From Certhia americana (Eukaryota > Chordata > Aves > Passeriformes > Certhiidae), in assembly GCA_018697195.1 (NCBI GenBank), contig CM031858.1, positions 114,266,380 to 114,330,379 of the forward strand: DNA of 64,000 nt, in the 5' to 3' direction. A program made the translations under genes and the position numbers. Each line of letters starts with the position of its first letter. Position 1 is the first letter of the stretch. Positions 51,880-63,805 of the stretch are shown in pieces. A model generated the notes under the pieces. That model was not told the origin of the DNA. It saw nothing but the letters and a program-made list of their open reading frames with translations, and did no database searches.

Positions 51880-53002
51880 TAAAGCATTTTCTTCTGTTTT
51901 AAAACAACTGACATGCATTGTTTTCACTAGGCCATGTATCAATTTGGAAGTCTGAAAAATGCACAAAGCCCAGTTAGTATATTTTAATGGCAGTTTTCAG
52001 AAAATGACTGATTTACACTTCATGAGAGACTAAATCACAGATTAAAAAAAGGTAGGTGCAAAGTCATTATGGCATGAATCACATAGAGAAAATGCAGGGT
52101 TTTTTGAGGTTTTCTTCAAGCCCCATTTCTGCCCCTGAAGCCATATTTCATTTCATCATTGTATTTAAAATATGACAACATCTTCCTTTGTTCAGATTAC
52201 ATTTTATAAAATATGCAGAAAAGAATTCTCATTCATTATACTCTGTGAACAGAAGTCTTAGTTAAAATATTTAAAACTTTTTGCATGTAATATCTAACTG
52301 GAGGCTAGACTGCAAATGGAAATATATCTTAAGAGTCTGTTATAGCATTTAATTCTTCACAGAACCCATTAAAAATCCTCTGTCATGCTGCCTCAAGGAA
52401 TATGTACTGTATAACTCATCAGACAAAAGTCATGGCAAGCCATCCTTTGTTGTGAAGAATAATAACAATGAATATTTGTATAAATAGCTGAACCATTTCT
52501 GGTGAACATATTAGATGATGTTGGCCATAATCCTCAAAATATGAGATTGAAACACAATTCAGCTGATCCAGAACAAAAAGTGGTTTTCATCATCTGTTAT
52601 GTCTGTCTTTTTTCTTTGGTAAAATATTAGAGTTGATAAATCCTAACTCAGTCTAAGACCTATAATTCCTACATGGACTCCTATTTTTTTTACAAAGCAT
52701 GATAGAATAAGTCTGTGTCTTTCAGGTGATCCAAGAAGTAGGATATTTTCTCCTTCTGTAATGCAAGCATGGATTGTTGCATTGATTCATAAAGGACATT
52801 TCGTCCCTAATGCTCTAGTGTGTGCTGTGAGATAGCTAGGAATCCATGTGAAACTCAGAAAATTGATGTCAATTCTTATAACTTAATTCCTTGGTCTTGA
52901 AATTAATCTTGTACCTAAAATATATTGATTTATAATGTTTGATAATTGCATTGCTAATAATCTCATTTGTTAATATCTTGTGTCACTGATTCTTCATGGC
53001 AG
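51880..53002. other. Intron sequence before e11
   Basis: AT-rich; no exon-like segment or repeat recognised. Confidence 0.45.
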
Positions 53003-53144
53003 AAAAATCCTTTACTTGATCAATGCCCATACAGAAACACTGCCTGCATCAGGAACCAATGCGAATGTATTTATCACAGTATTTGGAAAGTGGGGAGATT
53101 CCTGCAAAAGGAGACTAGGGCACTCACATTTTGAAAGAGGGCAG
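53003..53144 (+). pseudogene. PLAT exon e11: domain 5 N-terminal half, out of phase
   Basis: The open frame reads KILYLINAHTETLPASG, TNANVFITVFGKWGD, SCKRRLGHS and HFERGQ, the best canonical first half here (GTxANVFITxFGxxGDS, FERGQ). The acceptor is cttcatggcag and the donor CAG|gttagt; the end is phase 0, as in e1 and e7. The start is the problem: one base precedes the first full codon, whereas e10 ends with one base and needs two. The exon opens with five A, so a one-base slip in that tract would explain the mismatch. With the expected two-base phase the frame meets a stop (TGA) within six codons. It could instead follow an unseen exon ending in phase 2, so decay is likely but not proven. 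Confidence 0.72.
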
Positions 53145-53509
53145 GTTAGTACTGAGTCATTTTCCTTCTATGTTTGTTTGATGTTTTTAATTTTATTATT
53201 TTCTAATACCATATTTCTTTCCAATTATGGAATACCAGCATGGATGTTACATTCTGGTAACCTGTGGAAAGAATGTGTTGCTTACTAAGTATATACTTAT
53301 TTTTCAGTACATTTTAAAGCATTTTACCTGAATTGAGATTGCAGTTTAAGAATAGTTTGAGTATCAATAAATTTAAAATCCACAAACTATCAGTAAATGT
53401 TCTTAGAATCTGGAACTGAATCCAATTGTATATAAAATTCTATGGCTTATTTTTCACTTATTTATGAAGTTAGTATAGAAACATCAGGGCTATTTCCTGT
53501 GACTGCTCC

Positions 53510-53532
53510 TTTTTTTTTTTTTTTTTTTTTTT
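53510..53532 (+). repeat. Poly-T run
   Basis: Twenty-three consecutive T residues about 370 bp after e11. Confidence 0.9.
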
Positions 53533-56500
53533 CATCTGCCCAGACAGAGTTGAAAGATTTTAAATATGCTAGCTACTATATGTTTATTAATCCATTTATC
53601 TGTAGAATTGCAAACAAGTAAACCTGCTTGTAAACATAATTGTCTGCTCAAGATAAATCCTAGGAGAGATTTTCTGGTCAGCCTTTGCTTATTACCATAT
53701 TAATGATTATTTTTACACATGTTCACCCATACTCTGAACTCAGATCACTTGATCAATTCATCCTGTACAATAAAACAGAATCCTCTGTATGTTTTCATAC
53801 TGTTTCTTATGCTCTCTCATGTCTGAGATGCCATAACTTTCCTAGGCAACCTGTTCCACAGTTTTCCTAGCCTTACACTTAACAACTCTCCCTTCACTAG
53901 ATTTATTATGTGTTCTTGAGCTTAGAAACTTAGAAACCAGCCACATCATTTTGTTCCAGAGTCATACTCTAGTCACTGACATGTTTTTCTTCCATGTATT
54001 TGTATAAATTCTTCTACAGACAAGTGATAAGGGTCCATAGTCTCCTGTGTCAACTTAATTGCACTTGATCTGCTGCCTGAGTAAAACTAAATTTTCACTT
54101 ACTACTTATATCTCATGCCACATCTTTCTTTGGAAGACACAGTGAATGTTTTCTTCCATGTCACCTTCTCTTTCCTTCTCCCTTGCTTTATAGACCTCTA
54201 CCCTCTGTGCACTTGCATTGCTGCATTGTTCTTTGAAAAGAAGAATATCTCTTTAATCTTCCTACTTAGACTTTTCTATATGCTGTTCTGACTCTTCAAT
54301 AATGCTTTTTCTTTTTTTAAGATGCCATTTTTTCAGAATCCTGCTGTCTTAGTCCAAACTCTGCTGCAACAACATAGGAAGAGCTTTATGATGTTGATTA
54401 TCTGGATGTTATTCAAAAAACAAATTAATCCTTGGCTTTTTTTTGGGCAAATGTTTATGAACAATTAGGATGGTTAATCAAAGGTGTGAAGATACATAGT
54501 AAGTGACACAATCTGGAAAAAGAAGTCTAAAAAGAAATAATCACATGGCATTTCATACTGCATGTTATTACAGAGTCAGCGATGCAGCTGTTGGTGATAA
54601 AGAAATCAGAGCCACCACGTTGAGCAGCAGAGTGCTAAGTGTCTTCCCAAGCAGTTCCTTTGTTTTCAGGGAGCAGTTTTTGTGCTGTAGACAATGAAAA
54701 TGTTCAGCTTAGGTATTTTGTGTGTTCATGTTTTTCATCTGGGAAAGGGTTGAGCAGTGGGTTTGCAAAATGTTCTGGCCATACTGAGGTATTTAAGGTA
54801 ATAAATATTAAAGCTGGTGGCAGAGACTGCAGAAGAACCTCATAGACAGTGAACGGGTAATAAAATGGCAGATTAAATTCTTTGTAGCTAAATGAAAAGC
54901 AGTGAAAGAAAGGTTGTGAGAGGGAATAAACCCTTAAATTTGCATGCAAAATGACGGGCTCTGAAATATGAAAGTAGTAGAATATCACTTCAGTAGAAGC
55001 AAAACAAAAGGAAAGCAGAAAAAATAACATGTTTAGAAATTGCAACAAAAAGAAAAAGAAAAAACCCATCCACTTCAAGGCAGAAAACACAGCCATGCCT
55101 CCAAAGATGCTCACTAGTGCAGATGCATAACAGATGTCCTGTTTTGTTGATTCACTTGTCTTAAAAAGTGGAAGAAGAATGTCAATTGATATAAAATATT
55201 TTCCATACAAAGAACAGTGACGCAAACAAGTATGTTTAGTTTGGAAAAGAGATGATGAGAGGAAAGGTGAGTGACATAAGAAATATAAAGTTGCATAGAG
55301 AAAATGAAAATTTCCATTTCTCTGTGAAATACAAGAGCTCAAGAGCATTCAATGTTATGTGCAGGTGGCAGATTCAAAACAAAAGGAGGTGGATTTTTGC
55401 TTAATGTGCAATTAATACATTTTACTTTCTGGTACAAGATGTTGCAGATGGTAAAAGACATATTGGTGCAAAATACCATTGCACATTGTCATGGAAGACA
55501 ACTTTGCACTGAGGCTGTTAAGTGCAAAGACATAATCTCTGGCTCAGGCAATCTCTGAACCACAAATTGCAAAAGGCTGAGAGACTTTATATTCAAGAAG
55601 CATCTCAATATATTTGCCCTGTTTTTCAACTCTTTCATAGAAATCTGTTACTGGTAGCTCTTGGCAACACTATACTGGACTAGATGGATCTGCAATTTAA
55701 AATACTACTAGTAGTCTGACATTCCTTTTACACAGAAGTACATCAATAAAAAAGTTGGAATGGAGTTTTTAGTGAAAGTATCCAAGAAGAGAAGGTGAAA
55801 GGAAGGAATGTAAAGGGCAAGCTGTCTTGAGAGACAAGATTATGTCAGCAATAGCCCTGAAAAAATGTGGAATAGACAGGCAAAGAACAAAGTTAAGCAA
55901 ACTTGAGATACTAAAACCAGGATCTTGCTTGATTGATAAAGAGCATGAATATAAGGAAAAGCTAGGAAGACAGAAAATTTCAACCAAGTGTAAGAAAACA
56001 GAGTAAAATGGATTTGTAAAACAGTTTAAATAAAATCCTTTTGGCTTTCATTAATTGCATTTCCAGTAGTGTGTTTAATGCAGTTCCAAATGTCTTTATA
56101 CTGAGGGAAAAAAAGAAATGTAATGACATCAACCAAAAGTACATTCTTACTAATGCTGAGGGAGTAGGCAATTTAATGTATTATTATAAGAATTCATTGA
56201 TAACAATGGGTGATTATGACCACTGTTGTCTAATGAATGTTAATTACTATCACAAAGAATGAAACTAATGATAGGTCCCTTTCTCAATTAGAGTTAGCTG
56301 TGAAGGAACATGACTATTAGCAATGCAGGCTATTTCCTCTAAGTCAAAGGTCATGTAGACTGACAGGAAAATTATATTTGGCTTGGAACTACAAAGAATA
56401 AAATTGAAAAGCAATGAGTGCTCCCGAAAAGTTATTTGCAAGATGTTCCTCCCAGCTAGATCTTATTTTGGGCTACATATACTTAAATGAAGGGGTATAA

Positions 56501-57570
56501 CTTGCCATGGTAACTGTTTCAGGAAATCATGGATATAACAAGGTATGAATGCTGTAGTCCTAAGGCTGTGATAGGAATAATAACTTTGATGTTTTCTTTT
56601 TCTGATCACATTGTGGAGAATAGTCCGACACAGAGAGGAGAATGGATCAGATGACATAATTCGTTCTAAAAGCCATCTCTTCCTTCATTGCTTTCTGGTC
56701 CTCATGCTTTTTCCTGCCTGGTGCAAATTGGTTGGCAACAAATAAAAATTATAGCGTCTGTTTCTACTATCCATCTGGGGTTTTTTTAATGTCACCCACA
56801 CACATGCCCATGTATCTACCCACCCACTTATATTATCTTGCACAGAACACATTCATTCTCTCACTCACAAAATTTATTCATCCCAACATGCTCTAGTGCA
56901 GTTGCCATTTAGCTTTTGTTTACTGGTAGCCGTAGCAATATTTAAACAGATGTCTATTTACATCCGAGGAGCACATCAATTCTTGCCTGTATGCGTGCAC
57001 AGCCTTAGTTATAGCTTCTAATGTCAGTATCTTCCTTTGTTTGCATAGTCATCAACAGTATTTCTGTTCAGAGTTGAATAATACGACATTTCCTATTTGA
57101 ATAATAGGATGTCTTAGAATAAGGAGTCTTAGAATGTAAAATACTTGGAAATGTTTAAAAATAAAATGCCTTATCTAAACAGAAATTTAAGTTACCAGGT
57201 CTCTGTCCTGATTCTTGAAGAACTACCTTTGTTTTCGTTATGAGAGACTAGCTGAACTTCAGTTTTCATGAGCTTTCTCTAGGTTTTTGGACCAGAGGTT
57301 TGTTTCTATCCAAAACAAGGGGATTTTTTTTGTAATAAAACCTGAGCTGCAGTAATCATGATAAAGAAAAAATGTATATATTTGAGGATCCACACAGTTT
57401 CTGAACAAATTTTCCAAATATGAATATCAACCTATAACATCTTTCCTTATTCTCAGAAAAAGATATTCCGGCACTGAAAGGAATCTGTCTTTCCAAATGC
57501 AAACTTCTCAAAGACAGAAGATAAGATATATGGTCTAATCAGTTTGCTATTCTTTTTGCCTCTATCTTCT
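53533..57570. other. Intron between e11 and e12
   Basis: AT-rich with a strongly purine-rich + strand around 54800-55350. That asymmetry yields a 214-codon hydrophobic minus-strand frame (55348-54704) with no recognisable family. No PLAT segment or clear mobile element is seen. Confidence 0.45.
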
Positions 57571-57588
57571 GGGGTTTGTAACTCTTGA

Positions 57589-57826
57589 ATGAGAGCAGCA
57601 AACCTTGGGCAGTTAAGCAAAATTCTTGTTGAGCACCATAATGTGGGTTATGGAGCTGGATGGTACCTCAACCAAATTGTCATCCATGAATCAGGCAAGA
57701 CAGAGGAACAACATGTATTTCTTTGCCAGCAATGGTTAGATAGTGGAGTTGGTAATGCACACATGGAAAGAGCACTGAAACTTCCTGGAAAAGTCAGGAA
57801 TGGAATGTTGATAGGAGAGATTTATG
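57589..57826 (+). pseudogene. PLAT exon e12: domain 5 C-terminal half, start region damaged
   Basis: The frame reads AANLGQLSKILVEHHNVGYG, AGWYLNQIVIHESG, VFLCQQWLDSGVG and MERALKLPG, a good PLAT second half (LGxLxKIxVxHxNxGxGxGWYLxxIxI, CxxWLD). The donor gtaagg after ATTTATG leaves one base, in phase with e13. The left side is the doubtful part. Aligned with e2 and e8, the exon should start about six codons earlier. There the frame has TGA at 57586-57588, and the expected acceptor position near 57573 reads gggg rather than ag. AG dinucleotides at 57592-57598 would start the exon in the wrong phase for e11. The body is open, so it may have lost function recently or use a non-obvious acceptor. 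Confidence 0.75.
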
Positions 57827-60800
57827 GTAAGGTCCAAAATCCTCAAAACTCCTTTCAGATTTTATTTGTTTTAATTATAATCCATAATATATTTTTGGTT
57901 ATTTTTAAGGCTAAACCCAAACTACAGAAACAGTATAGCTTGATTGTAAACTGCCTCTCTCACACCAATTGTCTCTCCAAACACTTTCTTGAGATGGTAA
58001 ATACAATTACAGTACTCAGGGAAGAAATACTAGAACATAAGGGAGATATTAAGTGACAGAGGCAATGAAGGTACTATGATTTTAGTTGAGGGTAGAAAAA
58101 AAGCTGGACCAGAAAGAAGTAGGTTGTTCCATATGGCATTCAATGTAGAGCAGAAGGCTCCCGCAACAGTGATGAAATCACAAGAAGAGATACAAAGGCT
58201 CTTTTAGCAGAATGCTATTTTCCCTTATGTTCATATATTTGCAAAAAGCATTTGCTTTTATTTGCAGTTTTCTTTTTTACTTATATCAATGGCACAAGTT
58301 CTTGCAAACAGTTAGTTGACCTGAACTCAATATTCTATTCAAGTTGTTTAATTAACAAACAACCAAAATTCAGAAACAACTTCGATGCTGAAAACATGCT
58401 TTGCCAGGATACTGGATTTTTTAGCTCTTTCATGTGTCTTTTTTGAAGAGGTGTAAAATGCTGGTTTGGGTCCATTTATAAAAACTGAATCAGAACTGAT
58501 AGACCAAGCTATGTAAAGTTTAACTAATCTGAAGGTATGAATTTGCATTCTGTATCAGCCATTTTGTAAACCGATCTCTATTAACTTCCATGCTCCTGCA
58601 TATTTCCTTTTATGATCAGAGAATTTTATATTATACATAGTTACAGACAAAACTAATAGATTATGTCCTCATATTTAGCCATCTATAGTTAGTCCACTAA
58701 CCGTGAATACTTCATATCATCTAACAAAACAGAAATAATGTTACAGATACAACAGAAGAACAGAAAACCATGGAAATATAAGCATAGTATGAGCGGCTGG
58801 AATAGTCACAATTTCAGAACAAGAAATAGCTGTACTTCACCACTGTAAGTGCTCTAGTTCTCTAGTAAGTGGATTTCATATGTGTCCTACAGAGTCCACA
58901 GAACAAGGCAGGTGTCTCCTGAGGGTAATTCAGAGCAGAAGCCCAAGGCTGGTCAAAATCTGTCACAAAGTCTTCACTGATAATAAGAAAAATGAGAGAA
59001 GTCTTGCATTCTTGTTTATGCACCTTGATTAATGTCTGAATATAACTGTGTAAAAACAATTTCCTTGCTTGGTTTCCCCCCCACACACATAGTCCCCAAA
59101 AATCTGAGTACAGACTTGCTAATATATTCATGTCTATGGCTATTGATACTCAGTGCTGTATCTATTGAAAATAATTTTTGTTCTGTGTGTATAATAAATC
59201 CAGAAATAATGTGAAAAATAAGCAGAGAGCCTATGAGGAATGGATAAATAAAAGACAAATCAGCAAAGAGCAATATATCTTAGGGGTCAGAAATTATATG
59301 GATACCATGGAACTTACTAAATTTCAAGCTAGATCAGATTTTGTAAAAGAAGTAAAACAAATAGTAATGGTTCTTCAACCATTTACTCATGAAAAGAACC
59401 TTCAAAGATGCGTAACTATTCAGATACAATAGAGTTCAGACTGAAGATCATATTGGTATAATCCCTAAACAAAGAGAACACCTTGTGTCTCTTTTCATTA
59501 AGGAACCATAATGTTGGCCAGGGAAGCAAAACCATGGTTACTAGTGGGAATGATCTTATTGGAAATCAGAAAATCTGAAACACAAATAGAACTTTCAGTT
59601 CCATTTACTCGAACAGTGACATAGTTGTTAGTCCAGTGGTAGATCTAAGAGCAAGGATTTAAAACAATTTTATGAAGACTTAACATCAGCAAACATAATG
59701 CCTCCATCTAAAAAATAAAAAGCATAATGCAGGTGAATATAGACTTAGTAATTGTTCACATGAAAATCTTTACCACACACTTTTAAAGAAATGAATAGTT
59801 GAGATGATAAAAGCAAATATGAAATGAGAAGGAATGCACCATGACTTTACTAAAGATAGACCATAAACCAAGATGATATTTTGCAGTAAGACAAATGTAA
59901 TGACATTTAGTCTGTCTAAATTCCTGTATTGAATCTTATTTTCTGTATGGGAAATTATGAGGTAATCACAAGAAAGTGAAAAGTAGTAGTAAAAGGAAGA
60001 ATTGTAAAGAGCTGGAGAAGAGACAATGAATATGTTAATGAAATATTTTGGTGCTATAAAGCTGGGAGTGCTATCAGAAGAATAAGAGGTTGTGTGATAA
60101 ACTTTGAGAACTGAAGGAAAGGAATTGAATAGAATTCTGTGGCCAACAGGTTGTATACAATTAGGTGTAAACTCAACTAGCTATTTGAGCTCTCAATTCT
60201 GATACATGGTCTTAATTTCAGTTGTTCTGGTTTTGTTTTTGTTTTTTAAGAATTAGGAAGTAAGTAATAGCTAAGGGTCCAAAAACTGTATTTGATCTGT
60301 ATTGCCATGTTTTGCAATGATTTCTGCTACACAAATTCATCAGCAGGAGGACTATGAGAAATACCTGGGTCGGTTATAAAATCACAGGATAATTTTGAGG
60401 CAGTAATGTGACATGGCTATGAGGTTACTGTGACCCCACAATGTATGTAGGCATTTTCAGTCAAAACCAAAGTGGACTACTGGCTTTACAAAGAAACTGT
60501 AATGTTTCACCAGCAACACTGTGTGTAACTGTGGCCACCTCTGTCCAGAAGGACTGGATCAAGCTGGAATAGTGGTAAAGAAGTTACAATGAGTGAGAAA
60601 ATGGCAACTCTTTGTTGTGAAAAGACATTGAAAAAAAAGTGGCAGACTCAGAGTAGCTAATGTAATGCTCAAAATGGACACAGTAGTGATCTTTCAAATT
60701 AATGGCAGCTTACACATCAAGGAGGGAAGACAGTTATTTAAGCTAACAAAGTTGTCATAAAAATTAGTGGATTTCAGCAGTCCATAAATGCCTTTCTGAA

Positions 60801-60850
60801 AAAAATTCTGAGAAAGAAACAAAAAAAGATTAGATTTTTAGCATTGTGCT
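57827..60850. other. Intron between e12 and e13, left part
   Basis: AT-rich. A frame at 59178-59432 (84 codons, Glu/Lys/Arg-rich) looks somewhat protein-like but has no splice sites and no family motif. Nothing else is recognised. Confidence 0.4.
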
Positions 60851-60853
60851 CTG

Positions 60854-61851
60854 TGTTGGGTTTACCCTGGCTGGATGACAGATGCCCATCAAGGTTGCTC
60901 ATCATTGTCCTCAAAAAAGCTCCTGAGTCAAGATAAGGACACGGAGAGATAACTCAGTAGTTACTATCACGGACCAAACAGACTTGACTAAGGGAAATTG
61001 GCTTAATTTATTACCAATGGAACTAGAGAAGCACAATGAGAACTAACCCCAAATCTAAAAACACCTTTCTTCCTTTTTCTTGGGCTAAACTTTACTCCAG
61101 ATTTTCTCTACCTCCTCCCATCCAGTTGTGCAGCCGCACAGGAAATGAAGGTTGCAGACAATTTATCACATTGTCTCTGTTGCTTCTTCTTCTTCCACTC
61201 CAGCATGAGGTGACAAGAGATAGTCCTCCCTAAACTTCTCCAGAGTGAGGCCTTCCGACAGGCTGCAGTTCTTCATGAATGGCTCCAGCATGGGTTCCTT
61301 CCACAGAGTGTAGTCCTTCAGGACTAAATCTGCTCCAGCACAGGTTACCTCCACAGGGCTGTAAGCTCCTGCTGGGAGTCTGCTCCAGTGGTCACATCCA
61401 CACATCTGCTTCCATGAGGTCACATCCTCCTTTGGACATCCACCTGCTCCATCATGGGAATCCCTCACGGACTGCAGGTGGATCTCTGCTCCCCTGTGGA
61501 CCTCCATGAGCCACAGGGACACAGCTGCCTCATTATGGTCTTCACCATGGGCTGCAGGGGAATCTCTGCTCACCCTCCTGCCCTGACCTAAGGATGGCAG
61601 AATTGTTTCTGTTACATTTTCTCACTCTTCTCCAGTTGCAACAGTGCAAGTCTTTCCACCCCTTTCTTAAATACAGTATCCCAGAGGTGCTCTCTCTCTG
61701 CCTCTGATGGCTCAGCCTTGGCCAGGAGTGGGTCTGTCTTGGAGCAAGCAGGCATTGGCTCTGCTGAACAGGGGGGCTTCTAATGGCTTCTCACAGAGGC
61801 CATCCCTGAGGCCCCCCTGCTACCAAAACTTGGCCATGCAAACCCAAAACA
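60854..61851 (-). mobile_element. Solo LTR of about 1 kb, minus strand
   Basis: Read on the minus strand, it starts TGTTTTGGGTTTGCATGG and ends GGGTAAACCCAACA, giving short inverted ends. TATTTAAG near 61670 acts as a TATA-like box and AATAAATTAAGC near 61005 as a polyadenylation signal. I recall this LTR type as common in songbird genomes. No internal retroviral sequence is attached. Flanks are ctctg and ctgtt, an imperfect duplication. Frames within it on either strand (for example 61573-61166) are not retroviral genes. Confidence 0.8.
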
Positions 61852-63566
61852 CTGTTGTAGAGTTAACTAAGGAGAAGGAAGCTGCTTTTAAATTGAATCT
61901 TAACAAATTTATCAGAAATTATAAAATTTGGTTTATGTGTAATAGCAGCGTATGGTACTGAACTATCCAACAGACATAGTCCTTCCATTCCTGGGCAGCT
62001 CTATATTGATAATTTAAGGCAAAGTATTTCAGTACTAGATTATGTCACATGGGATGTGATAAATTTTCATTTGACTTCCATTTCTTCATAGATATCATTG
62101 GTTTCATTTACATTTAATGTTCATAAACATAAAAATAGATTTAGGATTGTTCATGAAGTTGTAACACTGAAGTTATTTTAGATGATTTTACAGATGGTGA
62201 GTACTAAATTTTTATGTCAACAAGTGCTGGATTTATGGCACAGATCTTCACCTGATCTAAAGCAATTAAGATTTATTTGCATTAGTTATACTAGGAGACA
62301 AAGACTTTCTTGTTGTGGCTAGGAGGCTGAGATGACAGAACATTCTCAAGCTGAGGTAGGAAGCTGGAGTTTATGGATATAAACTCCATAAGTCTCTGAT
62401 TCCATTACTGAAGTAAAACAACCTGTTTTACAAAAGAGCTATTTGAAATTATCAGATCCATACTTTGTCTCACTTTGCATAAACAGAGCTAAGTCATGTT
62501 ACTAAAAAATTGTGCTCAATTCTACAGCATCACAGGCGACCAAAAATTCTGATCTTCACTATTTTTAAAAATTGAAACCATGACTTTGATAAACCTGATT
62601 TTTCCACATAGTCTATTAATGTGAATTAAAGTGCTAAAACAAGCAAAATCAGTGAGATTTTTTTGATGGGTAGGAGTTTCTGATCCTCAAAATTGAATTG
62701 TTGATTTGCGCTTTAACGAAATATCTGTTCCATATAAAGGTGCAGAAGTTATTTAGGAGCCTACCTGGCATCTGTCTGCAGTCCTGAGCCTTCAGGGACC
62801 TGTCAATTCATCTACAATGCTTAAGTGAATAAATGTCTCCAAAAGACCTAGTAAAAATTCTCCTGGAATCTTTCCTGAGTCCCTTAAGTAGACAAATCTA
62901 TGTGATCCTATATAGGACTATTTTTACTCTCTCAGCAGACATTACTTTTTCATAGAAGAAATGAATAAAGTTTTGTACTTTGCTGTCATGATAATTGTGG
63001 TGAGGTGTGATAAAAATACCACATTTCAAGTTCTGAACCAGTTTATCTCATCACCATCTTCTTATAGTACGTATTGAGCAAATTTTAACATGTTCATTTA
63101 AGTAAACCTCCAAAAGCTAAAATGCAAATATACTCTTCCCTGATCAAAGGCAAACCTGATAGCCAGTAGTATCTTGTAAAAAATATGCAGCTTTTGTATG
63201 GTGACTAGTGAGAAAAAATATTTAAAATCATCAGGAGATATTTACAAAGGGCAGGGGGACAAATCAACAGATTTTCATGGCTCTTCACAAGTCTCTGATG
63301 TGGAACTGGCAGTCTCATCTGCACACTGCTCTTGGACTGGCCCATCTCTAAAGTATCAGCTACCACTATGGAAGGACCAGTGTACAGATTTGCATCTCAC
63401 TAAATCAATGATCATGAGTGAATCTGCTATGTGTCAATATTTGAGCTCGGCAAAAAGGTGGGAATGGGTTGCTAGTCACTCACTACTCAGCCTGTTACAA
63501 ATTGATGTATTATTTTGGATGTTCAGCAAACCCATTAATTTTTTTCTGCTGTATTTATTTCAACAG
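61852..63566. other. Intron between the LTR and e13
   Basis: AT-rich; no exon-like segment or repeat recognised apart from the T-rich tract that serves e13 as acceptor. Confidence 0.45.
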
Positions 63567-63805
63567 GGACGTGGGATGTCCGCATCACAAATAGTGATAT
63601 TTCTTTTAGTTCCTTGAACCCTAAAATGTCTCTAACTTCACATGGTGAAAAAGGAACATGTACTTCAGTCATATTCCCCAAAGGGTCCCTTAAAAAAGAG
63701 CAGATTTATGAGACTTCTATTGAACTAAGTAAGAAATTTAATACTATATTCAAAGTTTGCCTAGAAATTGAAGAAGCTGGAGAAGAGAATTGGCATTGCC
63801 ATGAG
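63567..63805 (+). CDS. PLAT exon e13: domain 6, most of the domain
   Basis: The acceptor follows a T-rich tract ending tttcaacag; the donor is gtaaaa. The exon is 239 nt, with two leading bases and a phase-0 end, and has no stop. It reads TWDVRITNSDISFSS, MSLTSHGEKGTCTSVIF, YETSIELSKKFNTIFKVCLE and ENWHCHE. The WDVRI opening, the central strand and the IFKVCLExxxxGxxxWHxxE block fit PLAT, with the divergent first half lacking ANV. Unlike domains 2 and 4, no intron splits it at the DEFI position; the exon runs on to the GWHL-equivalent strand. The rest of the domain lies beyond the window. It joins in phase to either e12 or e10. Confidence 0.78.

Noticed and set aside
59178..59432. 84-codon Lys/Glu-rich + strand frame
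   Set aside because: Looks slightly protein-like, but has no splice context, no known motif and no PLAT pattern. A remnant of an old element is possible but cannot be supported.
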